64,000 bases of DNA from Blastomussa wellsi (Eukaryota; Cnidaria; Anthozoa; Scleractinia; Plerogyridae): positions 23,428,075-23,492,074 of the forward strand of contig OX393562.1 of NCBI GenBank assembly GCA_947652115.1. The letters run 5' to 3'. The stretch's first letter is position 1; each line of letters begins with the position of its first letter. Made by a program: the position numbers and the translations under genes. This document shows positions 10,321-22,210 of this stretch, one piece after another. Under the pieces are notes generated by a model, which saw only the letters and a program-made list of their open reading frames with translations, did no database searches and had not been told where the DNA came from.

Positions 10321-13300
10321 ATGGCAAAGAGTAAATCAATGCCGTCGTTGAGGAACAAGGTCGCCTCAGAAGAGAACATACATTCTGGACTGGCCAAGCT
10401 TCAGGTGCAGAATGGTCGACATGTCACGCTGCAGACAAACGCTTTTCAAAACAAGCATAAACTGGAGTTATTTATTGAATGTACGGATCTTGTGCAGCTG
10501 GACACATTCTCAAGAACCGATCCTATGTGTGTACTGTATGTGAAAAGGCTCGGCCACTGGATGGAATATGGAAGAACGGAATCGATACCAAATAGTTTAC
10601 ATCCAAAGGTATTCTTTGTAAAGAAATATAATCACCACTTTCTAACGGTGTCTAACATTAACGCTCAAACTTGGCGGAGGAAGAAGACGGTTTCTATTAT
10701 TAATTACACTTTAAATTTATTTCTCCAAGAATATTAAAGAGTTTACTTTTTATATGCCGCATAATCTGTAAAAATAATTTTCTCTTAAATGTTTTTTTGG
10801 AGGGGAGAGGGGCGGGGGGCGACATGATCGGTTGGTGATGATGTTTTAAAATGGCATGTATATGGCAAAGGCGACCATAATTATTTTTTTTGGCAAAAAT
10901 AGAAAAAATCAAGCCAATACCAAAATAAGGGAAATAAATTTAAAATATCTAATGCACAGTTCTCTCTCTTAAATATTATTATATTTAGGTTTAGTCTGGA
11001 CTTTCGTTTTTAGGGGAAAGGACTTATCAATTAAAAGAGTTGAGTTTTAAAGGTTTCTCGACACCTTATTTCGTTTCTTTTCAGTTTGTTGAAACGTTCA
11101 TCATTGACGCCAACGCTACATTGCATCCAAGGCTACGGTTTTCAGTTTTTGATCTGGCAAACTTTACGTCCAAGGACCTCCGTAAGCACGATTTTATCGG
11201 CTCGTTAGAAATCGAACTTGAAACCTTATTAGCTGAATCAGAAAACGGCTCATTGATACGAACACTGAGATTCCCAGGGGATGTCAAGTCGCGCGGTTAC
11301 ATTCACATTTATATGGAAGATGTAAAGGAGAGTAAAACGAACGTAAAACTTCATTTTGGTGCTGCGAATCTATCGAAGAAAGGACTCTTAGGAAAATGCG
11401 ACGCGTTTTTTGAGGTAAATCGCCTGCTGACAAAGAACGATCACTTTCACCCGGTATACAGATCTGAAGTGGTCACAAGAACAGCGTCACCCAAGTAAGT
11501 CAGCACACGCAATTCACTTCCTTCAAACAAAGGTTTAGCAAGTAATATAAAAAATATTCAGAGAGGATCCGGGAGGATTGGATTGGCTGGCTAGCAACCC
11601 ACCCCCTAATAAATATATTAAATGCGTGGAAAAACAAAAGGAAATACGTAAGTCCAGCTCGTGAGTCCCAAAAATATAGAAATGCGTTACCGTTCTACAA
11701 GGAAGGCTTGTAGAGGTATAACTCAAAACAGCAAGGGACCGCCCACAATAATGTTGCCAACGTAGAATCTAATATACTGAAGAGATCTAATAAACCGACA
11801 AAATGAAATCACATAACAAACAATAATGCAAGGCTGATACTACGTGAAAAAAATCGGCTTTGCTAGACACGAACACGACCAGAACCGATAGCACAGAGTT
11901 ACAACTGCGGACAGCTGTTTCGCTTTTCTTGCACTCGTCAGCACGGTGTACCGCAAGAACGGTACTTGATATGGTGTACGGGTCACTGCGTAATATATTT
12001 GAGCTGGCTCTCTCGCTATATTGAGCTACACCGCCCTGACGAGCTCCAACAAGAACGAAACAGCTCTCCACGGTTGCATAGCCTGTGAACGTGCCCCAAG
12101 CTCCGGCAAGACGGGGATGGGTGCCGCGAACCTCCCTTTAACCCTTCCCTCCCCTTCCCCTTTCCCTCGTCTTTCTGCCTTCTCTTCGCCCATCCTGGCC
12201 AGAGAACCTATTCACAGGCTACGTGCCTTATGGCATATTAGTTGCATCACGGTGAAGGCAAAGTCTGCGCCCGCTCGAGCCCAGTTTCCCATCAGGTTGG
12301 TGCTTATCCTGGTTTCGTAGCATGAAGCGACTAGAAATATTTCTACTCTCTCCTGAATGGGATGTTAGTCCATCGCAGGGTTACTACCCAGCATTAAATT
12401 CACTTGCGGAACATTTTAGCTTTCTAATTTCACTTCCTCTCGTATTTTTAGACTTAGGGCCTGATTACATGGACCCGGCTCGCCTGGTTAGCCGGGCTTG
12501 TTTCAGTTTACCGAGATCTCGGTACGCCTGTTAAACGCAACAAAAATAAACTTCGCGATTACATGACAACCGGGCCAGCCCGGTTAGCCGACAAAGAAAC
12601 CCATCCCGGCAAACCAGGCCAGCCCAGCTCATGTAATCAGGCCCTTAAACGGGTTAAGTTGTTCATTTACTTATTACATGCATCTGAGTGCAGATATTTG
12701 CTTATTACATCAGGTGGGCACCGTTTGATATCAGCCTACAGAAGCTATGTAATGACAATGTTGATGGACAGATTACTTTATCTTGTTGGCATTTCTCCAG
12801 TAGTGGTAATCACAGTATTGTAGGAGAGTCGAGGCTACCTTTAAATCTACTTTTCAAGAGGTAGGGGAAAATATCTTGAAATATGTACATTGCGGTGACA
12901 AATTAACATTACAAAACAATACATTTTGTGAAAACAAAATATTGCAGTACGTTTCTGATACATAAACCACAAACGTAAGTGGTCAATGTAAAAATTCATT
13001 CTGTAAAATCCAAAACCAAGTTTCTTAATCTTGTTTGTTTTAAAACTTTTCAGTGCTATTTTTTATCAAGAGCAAAAGCTACCTGCTCAGTTAGTATCAG
13101 TTTATGCACTCGCAGACATTCGAGAGTACGCACACGTGTTCAGTCTCCCTCCTTGGATGGGGGGGGGGGGGGGGGGATGGGCACGGCTACAAATAGGCTA
13201 CCTATTTTTCAACATTGTAGTAGCTGTTACAATGGTTGTTTCTCTCTCTCTCTACAGAACAGTTAGACAACTGGATATAGTGAATTCAAGAAAGCAAATT

Positions 13301-16300
13301 AAAAATAAACGCTATTCAAACTCAGGAACACTGCGCATTCTGTATTGTCACGTGGATAGACATTTCAGTCTTATTGATTACGTCAGAGGCAATTGCGTCA
13401 TAAAAATGGTATGCGCTGTTGACTTCACGTTGTCCAATGGTCAGCCCTTGACCCAAGGATCGCTGCACACAATGGACGAGGAAAAGGTGAGTTCTAGGAT
13501 CGTAAATTAAGGCTCCGATCTCTCTAAAGTAACATCATGTTATGTTGTTTCTCAAGTACTGAATGTGTTTTGTTTGGACAAATTACAAATGTGCATTGGT
13601 TCTAGTGGCCGTATTAACGGGGTAAACTTATAAAGGATTATTCAGGTTGGGATTTCAGTATCGAATGTGGCCGTTGGCTATATTAACGGTCGATAACAGG
13701 TTGGCCGTTCTAAACTGACTGAATCAATATAAACAGGGTTGTACCGGGTAGTAGGTATGTAGGGCTTTCAGTCTTCTTCCTTTCGCCATTTAGTCAATAA
13801 ACGAATATGGCACTACTGTCCGGAAGCTTTTGTAACGGAAACTCTTGTATGGACGTACAGACTGCTCCTCTTAATATTAAGTAAGCTGATGGAAATACCG
13901 TGTATAATTAAAGTTATCTTATCTTATTTTTAAGTCTTGTCCCGCGCGGGGGGGAGGGGGGGAGGGGGGGTGGTTTGTGTGCTCACGCCATCGCCCAGTA
14001 TAATGATAAGTCCTGCGCGCACCCATTGATAAATTCATAACATGATTGACAACAATCTATGACGTTATTGACAGCTATCACTCTTGCATCACTTTCAGAA
14101 TGAGTATTCCCAGACACTCGAGACTGTCGGGAAGGTTTTATCAAGCTTTGAACAAGATAAGAAAATTCCAGCTTACGGATTTGGAGCCCAGGCCTCCTCG
14201 ACTGGCCCATTGCCTTATTTGTTTGCTCTCGATAGTAATTGTGGTCACGTGGAACTTGAGGATATTGATGTAAGTTTTTTTTAAAGTCGGCGGAACAATT
14301 TCTACATGATCAATTTGTTATTGTCTTTTTAGATTCATAATGTATTGCATAGTTTTGAAATCTTTGATCATATTTTGAAGTGACTACTTGCGATTGTTTG
14401 CTCGTTCGTTCGGTTGGACATTGGCAGCTTCAATGCTAGACGCCTATCCATATATCCTCTTATAAAGGGAGTTCAGATAGCTATTTACACTTAAATATAT
14501 ATATTTAACAATTATCCTGTGAAATCGCACGGAATATCGCCTGTTACTTTGCCGACGAGGCCGTTTAAGTTGGCTAAAATCAGACGATATTCCGCAAGAT
14601 TTGAGAAAGATAATTGTTTTATTATTCAACAAATTGTCAACAAAGCGTATTTTACAGCTAAAAAAGTTGCCGTTATGCGACGCTTTGCGTTACTTAATGT
14701 ATATCGCTAAGATATCTGTCAAGTGCCATGACGGATAACAATAGCTTTATGACCATATATGGGTAACGTGACAATTTTTTGCATAATGTGTTATATAACT
14801 TCAATCTTCCCCCAACATCGCGTGCTCCCATTGGCTACATCGAGGCCGGTCACACAACATCTAAAAAACTGTTTCATACCAAAGTCTCTGAGTGGACGAC
14901 ATTGCAAAATTTCAGGAAACAAAATTAGCTGTTTCCCTTGGGACCGCCAATTAAGTGTTAATTGTTGCTCTCTATTTAATGCAGACTGTTATTGACGCTT
15001 ACTGGAAGCGACTTGAAGACGTCAAATTAGGTGGACCTACTTACCTTGCGCCCGTCATCCAACAGATAGCGGCATACGCCGAGAAAGAAGTATCCCAGTG
15101 TTCACAGCACTACACAATAGGACTTGTTATTGTTGACGGCATTGTGAATGACGTAGAAAATTTGATTGACAAGTTAGTTGACGTCGGAAACTTACCCCTT
15201 TCTATAGTTGTTGTGGGCGTTGGTTCTGCGGATTTTAGATTAATGGTAAGATAAGATATGTTTGTTAGATGTTACCAACTAAGCTGTAATGAAACAAGCA
15301 AATAAGTTTTGATGTACAACAAATTAAAAAATTATATTCGTTCAAAAATCTATTTTAATATTTCCAGTTCACTTGTGTTGTATGGACCTACAATACAGAA
15401 TCGACATTATCTTTTTGTTGTTTCTCAGGATGAGTTGTTCTCAAGAAATAAACGGCAATTGAGATCAAAAGAAGGAAAGACGCTGGAACGCAGTAACACC
15501 GATTTTTTGTCACTAAGAAGGCACGCCACAAATCCAGGAGTGAACGATTCAATGGTGAATATCGAGCTTTACTATAAGATTCCTACAATTCCTGACAGTT
15601 TACCATATGCTGACTTGAGCCGAAAAAACTAATGGACTCGTGCAGGAGCCCATGAGAAGGAGCCTCCATCTCCCATACTGACCATCTGAATCAACTCTGT
15701 CCCGTATCTTTTTATTTTTAGAAGCATTTCCCATGGTGGTTTTCGCGGGTGTTTTTGTAATAGCCAATCATGTGAGAGCTCGCTGTTCTTTCGCGGGTGT
15801 TTTTGTAATAGCCATTCATGTAAGAGCTCACTGTTTTAAAAATAAAAAGATACGGGACAGGGTTGACTCAAGGGCAAAGTACGAATGGAGGCTAATTCTC
15901 ATGGGCTCCTGACTCGTGCTTTTTCCAAAAGGTGACGATCGGTCATTACTCGGAATAACGATTTCTTACTTTGTGAGCGTGCGCACAGTGCTCGTTTTAA
16001 ATTCAATCAAAAATGAGTGGAATCAACTCCGAGTCTGCGCAAAGTCCATTCTCGTCCCTAGTGCCCATGACCCTTCTCGTCTACGCTAGGGATTGAGACT
16101 GTGGTTTAAGACCTCTGGCCGGTCCCATTTTTTTACCATGCGCAGAGTACTCGTTCTGTAATTTTTAGCCAATCAGATTGGTCAGATTTGACAATGAATC
16201 CGTGAATTGCGGACTTCCGGTGTTGGAGGCGGCCATTGGTAACGATTCCTGGCGCAGACCGGAAGGATTGTGGGTTCTGGGGTCGAGAATAAGCGCGGGC

Positions 16301-17214
16301 TTTCAAATCAAAACTAGCCAGAGTTTGTTGTTCTTGTCTGTGATGACCTTTGAGGGTGAGAATGTCGTCTGCTCTGGTTTGTGGTGATATGCATTGTCCT
16401 CGCGGTGTACACGTATTGATTACATTATTGAGGAGTGGAAACCAGTTGATCACTCGGTTTCCAACACTGGACTGAGGCCTAACTATAAAGAGTCCTTTCT
16501 AAGTTGCTAAGCAGCTGCGCACACCATGATGGTGTGACATGCACAGTCTTCACGTTAGTTTCTGATTGGTTAAAATTTAAAAACACATACGAGTGCTTTA
16601 ACGAAGATAATAAAAGAGTCTAGTGGCCCATCAGGCCGGAGCTTATCCCAGTCTCTGAAGCATGAAGCGGCAGAAAGTATTTCTACCCCCCCCCCCCCGG
16701 ATGGGATGCTAGTCCATTGCAGGGTTACCCCCAGCATTGAATTCGCTGGTACCCATTTTAAAAACACCTGGGTGAAGAGAGACACTGTGAGTTTAGAGTG
16801 TCTTGCACAAGAACACAACGCATTGCCATGGCTGAGGCTCGAGGGGAAGAGGAAAAATCAGCGCCAGCACTACTAATGGGCTTTTTTGTTAAATCATTAT
16901 GGCTTCATTGTTTTGTTTTGTCTTGTTTGTTTGTTCATCACTTCTGTTTGACCTCTTTCTTCTAGGCTCGCGAAGTCTTGGCGAACATTTCGCAACAAAT
17001 TGTATCATTTTTCAAATCACTAGGAATTGTTCCAAATCTTCCGACGAAAATGAACGTTCAGCAACCCTGGGACGAGTGCAGTAATGTATCTGATGCGCCA
17101 TCAACAAGACCATCCTCTCCACGCATGCATAAAATTTCTCAGCAAGTCGCGGCGAGATGTCCAACGTGCGGGTCTGTAATTGAGCACGACTCACTTTACA
17201 AGTTTTCGTTGTAA
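10321..17214 (+). CDS. Copine family protein
   Basis: Exons: 10321-10608, 11085-11494, (candidate 13054-13125), 13258-13486, 14099-14269, 14985-15245, 15429-15554, 16966-17214 (TAA 17212-17214). Phases match throughout, giving 577 residues, or 601 with the candidate exon, against 530-560 for typical copines. C2A is complete, with calcium-loop aspartates in LDTFSRTDPM and around FDLANF...HDFIG. C2B starts at KCDAFFEVNR but its core is shortened. The copine/vWA domain has DFTLSNG (DxTxS MIDAS), FGFGAQ-type YGFGAQAS, GGPTYLAPV, VDGIVND and VVVGVGSADF. The last exon gives the usual AREVLANISQQIVSFF helix, then an atypical tail with CPTCG. Copines are calcium-dependent phospholipid-binding adaptors that move to membranes. 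The penultimate exon ends at ATG|gtgaat 15554; reading on reaches a stop at 15632. Confidence 0.9.
11500..12000. repeat. Repeat-rich part of copine intron 2
   Basis: A segment near 11825 (TGCAAGGCTGATACTACG and following) recurs at about 22710 in the channel gene, marking a dispersed repeat. No coding signal was found. Confidence 0.35.
12290..12420 (+). repeat. Dispersed SINE-like repeat, copy 1
   Basis: Sequence around GCATGAAGCGACTAGAAATA and GGATGTTAGTCCATCGCAGG recurs in the same orientation at 16630-16760. Copy 2 continues into a GGCTCGAGGG end that faintly resembles a tRNA T-arm. Family assignment is uncertain. Confidence 0.4.
12457..12644. mobile_element. MITE with GGGCCTGATTACATG termini and TTA target duplication
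   Basis: Terminal inverted repeats GGGCCTGATTACATG and CATGTAATCAGGCCC bound a 188-bp noncoding element. It is flanked by TTA on both sides. It lies in copine intron 2. Confidence 0.75.
13054..13125 (+). CDS. Candidate extra copine exon (C2B region)
   Basis: Acceptor tttcag and a GA|gtacgc donor bound 72 bases that enter and leave in phase 2, exactly what exons 11085-11494 and 13258-13486 require. The product AIFYQEQKLPAQL...ALADIRE would fill part of the missing C2B core but lacks the aspartate-rich loop. The donor is weak. Skipping it also keeps frame, so it may be a cassette exon or chance. Confidence 0.35.
15643..15911. mobile_element. MITE with CAGGAGCCCATGAGAA termini
   Basis: Perfect 16-bp inverted termini, with ACTCGTG repeated directly outside both ends (15636-15642 and 15912-15918), indicate a 7-8 bp target duplication as in hAT-like elements. 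Inside there is a second inverted repeat (around GTCCCGTATCTTTTTATTTT) and a direct repeat containing TTTCGCGGGTGTTTTTGTAA. It lies in the last copine intron. Confidence 0.8.
16625..16860 (+). repeat. Dispersed SINE-like repeat, copy 2
   Basis: Shares GCATGAAGCG, a pyrimidine run, GGATGGGATGCTAGTCCATT and GCAGGGTTAC with 12290-12420. It extends to TGGCTGAGGCTCGAGGG. It lies just upstream of the last copine exon. Confidence 0.4.
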
Positions 17215-17919
17215 TGTCTTTCACAGAGAGGTACAGGTGTATGAGAGAATTAGCATTCCTGATTCCTGATCTGTGGAGGATTCTGAAATAATGTGGAGAC
17301 CCCTAACTAGAAAATGATTGCTATGGATGACTTTCAATCTTGGGATTAGTTTTTCGCCGTGCGCGTTCTGTTGGAGGCTGCTTTCACTTTTAGTAGTTGT
17401 GACCATATTTGGAAAGTCACGTGACCCGAACACAGACGCTAAAAACTCACACAGCTTACATCTTTCGCTGATGAAACCAAAGTCAATGGATAGGGTGCAT
17501 CCAAATGCAAAATCTGTAGTATGGATTTGTTCATATTCATAATACTGAAAAAACCATGACTTCCCAAAGAGTTTATGACGTCGTAGCTTTTTAAATGACG
17601 CCAATCTCCACAAAACCATACAACAGATTTTGCATGTGAATGCACTCTATTTATTGGCTTTCTCTCAGCCACAATTCGTTTGATATCTTCCTGTTAGTCC
17701 ATCAGCAGTATTTTGAGAACGAGTAAAAGTACCAGATAATGATTTTAGCAACGAATGAAGCTGAAAACAGCAAAATCCCGGCCCTGTGACAGTGTCCCTT
17801 TAAGCTGGCAACAACAGAAATAGTGTAATAAAATATTATTTATTTTATGAGAGTGACACACGCATGTTTATTGTGAGTCTAGCATGTCGAGCGAATTTCA
17901 ATTGAGTGTCGTAAAGCCT

Positions 17920-18210
17920 AAACCAAAGTAATAACAGTAATAACTGTGGCCAATCACAAATTAAAGGACGGAGGCAATCTTCCAGTGATCCAGTTAAACT
18001 TCTAAGTAATTTATACACATAGCCGACGCAAAGCGCGGGAAAACGTGCACGCGCGAGTCATTCTTGGTTCTGGTGTTACTAGCTTCTCACTGTTTCTGAT
18101 TGGTTGAAAAAGTGGCCAAGAAAAACAAACAATTTCGCTAACAATTTTCGACACTCAATTAGAAACTGTGAGCTAATTACTATACCAATCAGGGTGGGCG
18201 TGTGTTACAA
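17920..18210 (-). mobile_element. Dispersed element, inverted relative to 31130-31365
   Basis: The stretch with ACCAAAGTAAT, GGCCAATCACAAA, GGACGGAGGCAAT and GATTGGTTGAAAAAGTGG is the reverse complement (diverged) of 31130-31365. No coding frame. Confidence 0.5.
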
Positions 18211-19360
18211 ATTCATCGTTCTCACGTGGATCCATAGAAGAAAGGCAGTTACTTTTAAGGTCATTCCCCGAAATAGAACTTCAAACTTTGCCTATTGGTT
18301 GTTCATCGTAAGGGAATTTAAATTTTATAATGAAAAAGAGGGGTCCCCATATTCGTTTAGGAGCAGGAGTACCTTGAAGCTCCTTGAAAATACCCCATAA
18401 TTCGTTAAAACATCGGCTTCAGAAACGTTTTTATTTGACTAGCTCATGCCACGTCTTATGGAAGAACAAAGAAATAGGGAGAAAGCAAAACAAGGGATAT
18501 AACTATAGATATACTGTATCGTCTTCAAGGAACAATTTAATATATGTTTCATTATAAAAGCATGCATTTCCAGTCGACCTTGATTCAACTTGTTACTAGC
18601 ATGCAGTGATCTCGAGGCCACAATGTCTGTTGAATAAGTTCACGTTTCCGTCGATTATTTATTTTTCTGCAATGGGTATTTGTTTATATTCCTGTTATAG
18701 GAAGAAGGTGATTGCTAGTCTCAGAAAAATAGTAAAAAAATATAGGTCACCACACTCGTTTACGAGAAAACGACGATTTATCTCTTTCACGAGCAAAGCC
18801 TAAAGAAAACGCCGCCATTTTCTTCATGTGCGCGCGCTAATGACGCAATAAGTCGTGCGCAGTAAGGATGCGCAATGCAATACAGGGGAATGACCTTGAT
18901 TTCTCATTAGGCGTTCTTACAGAGAGAGGAGGACCATCTGACTCAAACAAATGTGATGCAAACAAATGTAATCAAGACTTATCTAATTGTCTAATTATTT
19001 TGATTAGATCAGACTGATAATAGCGAGACCAAAGATAAATTTTGATGAGTAACTACAACAATCTCATCCTCTTTAAAGATATACTTACTATACATTAGTT
19101 TGATTTTCCGGGTACGAGTAGCTCTGAAAGACTTAAAAAGGCTGATGTAGTTAAAATTGAAAGTTAAAAAATAGAATAATTTCAACTCCTCCACCAAAAG
19201 AAAATTCAAATCAATAAGTTGTTTGCCAGTCGACGATGTTATAAATCTGCTCCGTTGAAACTAATTAGTCAGTTTTTCTGACAAACTACGCCATGGTTTC
19301 AACTATTCAGTCTAGCAAACATCTAACTACCAAAATGAATCTGTTTTAACAGCAGAAAGC

Positions 19361-19595
19361 AATCTCGTCCCCAGAACCCGTTTTTCTCTTGGTCGGCACA
19401 AGAACACGGACTCTGGCCAGGACCGTTTTATGGAGCATGCGCATAGTGCTTTGTTTTGCTTCTCGGCCAATCAAATTAAGCGAAAAAGTTCTGAGTTTGC
19501 GCAGAAAGACCAGAAGTCCGTGAAATTTCAGTCCTGGCCAGAGTCCGTGTTCTTGGTGCTGACCAAAAGATAAGCGGGCTCTGGGGACGGGATTG
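19361..19595. mobile_element. MITE with CTCGTCCCCAGA-type termini
   Basis: Termini AATCTCGTCCCCAGAACCCG and CGGGCTCTGGGGACGGGATT are imperfect inverted repeats. AGCAGAA occurs near the left end and directly after the right end, a probable target duplication. Related elements lie at 38062-38245 and, more decayed, 53440-53700. Confidence 0.6.
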
Positions 19596-20784
19596 AGCAG
19601 AATTAAGAATTGAGAGTTAATTACGTAGAAATGGCTGTCTTACAGATTGGACAGGGTGAGTTCTGCTGAAGCTACCGTAATAATTTCTTCCCAGTACTCG
19701 CTGGCTGCATATCAAACACGATATTCCTAAACCGGCAGTACTGCCGCCACGCCCCCAACAAAAAGAATGCATTAATGAATTTGATTTATTGTGACGTTTG
19801 CAAGTGCAAAACGTATATGCTATTGCTCGTTTCGAACTGTTTTTCTATTCCGGTTATTGCTGGCTTGCATGCAAGTGACGTCACGGTGACCATGTTGGTG
19901 GTCAAAAACAAAAGCCTTTCTCTCCGCCGGGAACTAAATTCTATTTTTATGTAAATCCTTCGAAAACAATTTCTATTGTTTTGACCCCAAACATGACCGC
20001 TCTGTCACGTGGTTGCAACCCAAGAATACCCCCTCGGATATAAGCCCCTCCGTTTAAAAGCCCCCTAAACACCCTCAAGAAGTTTATAAGCCGAGGGATT
20101 ATAAGCGACAGTTCACGGTAGTCTACCAATCAGCAGACAACACAGTGATTTAGAAATTTGTAATGCTAATATAGTTAGCTCAAAGATGTTGGAGCTAATT
20201 AATTAAGCAAACCGAAAACTTGTCGTTTTTAAAGAAGGGAAACGATGTGAAAGGCAGCGCCTTTTTGCGGTATGTATTTACTTTCCATAATGACTACCCA
20301 TAGCTAGAAGTCTAATTTGTGAAATTTGGGGTGGGGATAGTAATGTTTCATTTCGTGGAAACTGGTTGGCCTTTGGTGGGTGCGCCCCGCACGCACGGCC
20401 AAATATAAAGGGCTGGCGTGTGAATTTAGAAAATCAATTATTTTTGTTGGCGAAGCAAAACTATGATAGAAACGTTTAGATCGGCTTCTGATAAACCGCA
20501 ACTTTATAAAATACGTGATAGCTCCCGCTACTAGCCCAACCACGTCCAAGTAATTAATTCCCGACCTTTTCTCCTGAAAGCAAACAAACATGTTCAGGCA
20601 GACATCCGCTCCTGGCGAAGAACATTCACTTTCAGAGTGACACAAACATTTAAGTCTGATTAATTAAACTGCTGATAATTCACGTTACAAATCGGCAGCG
20701 ATGTTTTGTGGCGATCGTCATTCAAATTTATACTGATCTATGACAAAAAATGAATACACGATTACACACCTGTTAAAACACAGG

Positions 20785-21380
20785 TGTGAGAAAGGCACTT
20801 GTAATTAGAGGCCATGGTTCGATTGCAAAGTTTCCAGATTGATAGTTTATTTTGCCGACGATACGATTTCGTGAAATAATTACTAATCAACTTACTATAC
20901 ATATTCCATTTTCCGCATGATATGTATTTACATATTGAGTGGCCATCATTGACAAGGCTGTGACAATGGAATTGTTTTTAAACAAGGAACTACGTGGAAG
21001 AGCGCACTAACAAAATCACTTCTCGTCAACATCACTGAGTGCGAATCTTTATCTTGTGTGACGTCAAACAGGCGCTTTTAATTAGAAGCCATGGTTCGAT
21101 TTCAAATTTTCCAGAGTAATAGTTTGTTTTGCCGACCGGACGATTACATGAAATAATTACCGAACCCAAAAACTAATTAACTTATTATTATTATTCATTT
21201 TCCATTCTCCGCCTGATTTTCATATTGAGTGGCCTTTGCTGTATTGACAAAGCTGTGACAATGGCATTGTTTTCAAACAAGGAATTACGTGGAAACGCGT
21301 AAGAACTAAATCACTTCTCGTCGGCATGAGTGATACCTTTCTACTAACTATGCTTTAAGCGAACCTTTATCTTGCGTGAA
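20785..21380 (+). repeat. Two diverged tandem copies upstream of the channel gene
   Basis: The block with GCCATGGTTCGATT, TAGTTT.TTTTGCCGAC, TGAAATAATTAC, CATATTGAGTGGCC and TGTGACAATGG occurs at 20790-21066 and again at 21070-21375. Copies are ~280-300 bp with many differences. Position just upstream of the probable first exon suggests a duplicated regulatory segment, but that is only inference. Confidence 0.7.
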
Positions 21381-21481
21381 TCCCGTGCCAGTGCGGTAAT
21401 TTCGTCGACCAGCGTTGAAAAAACTCAACTGCGTGACGTAACTTCGAAGATGTATTTCTAGGTCGCTAGGACTGAAGACTG
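21381..21481 (+). other. Possible 5' untranslated exon of the channel gene
   Basis: A strong donor (GACTG|gtaagt) lies at 21481/21482 with no ORF leading into it. An acceptor (ttgcag|GTCGG) at 22194/22195 lies 16 bases before the channel ATG at 22211. A noncoding leader exon ending at 21481 is therefore likely; its 5' end is unknown. Confidence 0.35.
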
Positions 21482-22210
21482 GTAAGTTTCCCTTCAGAAG
21501 CTGTTCATCATTTTGACTGATTTTTTAGTTTATGTTAACTACGTGAAATTTATGTAACTAAAATAAGTGTGAATAAATTTGAATTGAATTTAATTGAATT
21601 CAAATCTTGTTGATGGTTGTTCCAAATATTCTAATTATCAATAAGACTATGAGGTCAGATAATTTTCAAGAGGTATATCAATTGTATACAGTGTTATAGC
21701 ATTATTCTTTTAGTTTAATTTTGCGAATTGTAGCACAATTCGGAGGGCCATGCGTTTGTTTGCTCTTTAATTTCAGTTGGTATTTGGTGATACTCGCGTA
21801 AATAGACTCTCCAGCTTGCTAATAGTCAACGAGGTGCAGCCGAGTTCAGACGTATAAACAGCTCATAGAAAACGAGGTAGAGTATTCTAATTGTTTTTTA
21901 GCCACTCTAAATGATTGCAGTTTAAAACCTACAAATTCCAGTTTTTCAACGTCAAAAATCACAAATTAGTTTTCCGTTTCAAGAGCAACAAGCGTGCGGA
22001 CGTGTTCCCACATTAAGGCGAATGGAAAACAGTTGGAGAACCAATCAAATTGGCGGATTTACAATAGAACACAAGCGATTTTCTATTTAAATGCTAATAA
22101 TTTTGTTATTTAGAATTGTTGGCTTCTAGACAAGGACTACACCCGGCCTGAACGTCAGGTAGTAAGAGAATTGATTTTTGTTCGTGACTTGCAGGTCGGA
22201 CGTGAGCGAA

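Larger units (their letters stand above)
17215..20784. other. Intergenic region with mobile-element remnants
   Basis: No gene was recognised between the copine and the channel gene. Elements at 17920-18210 and 19361-19595 are listed separately. The remainder is AT-rich spacer without supported exons. Confidence 0.45.

Noticed and set aside
13158..13176. Poly-G run and glycine-rich read-through in copine ORF
   Set aside because: Homopolymer inside the intron between candidate exon 13054-13125 and exon 13258; glycine codons are not supported.
15309..15632. 107-codon ORF ending SLPYADLSRKN
   Set aside because: It is copine exon 15429-15554 plus intron read-through on both sides; the ATG|gtgaat donor joins the last exon in frame.
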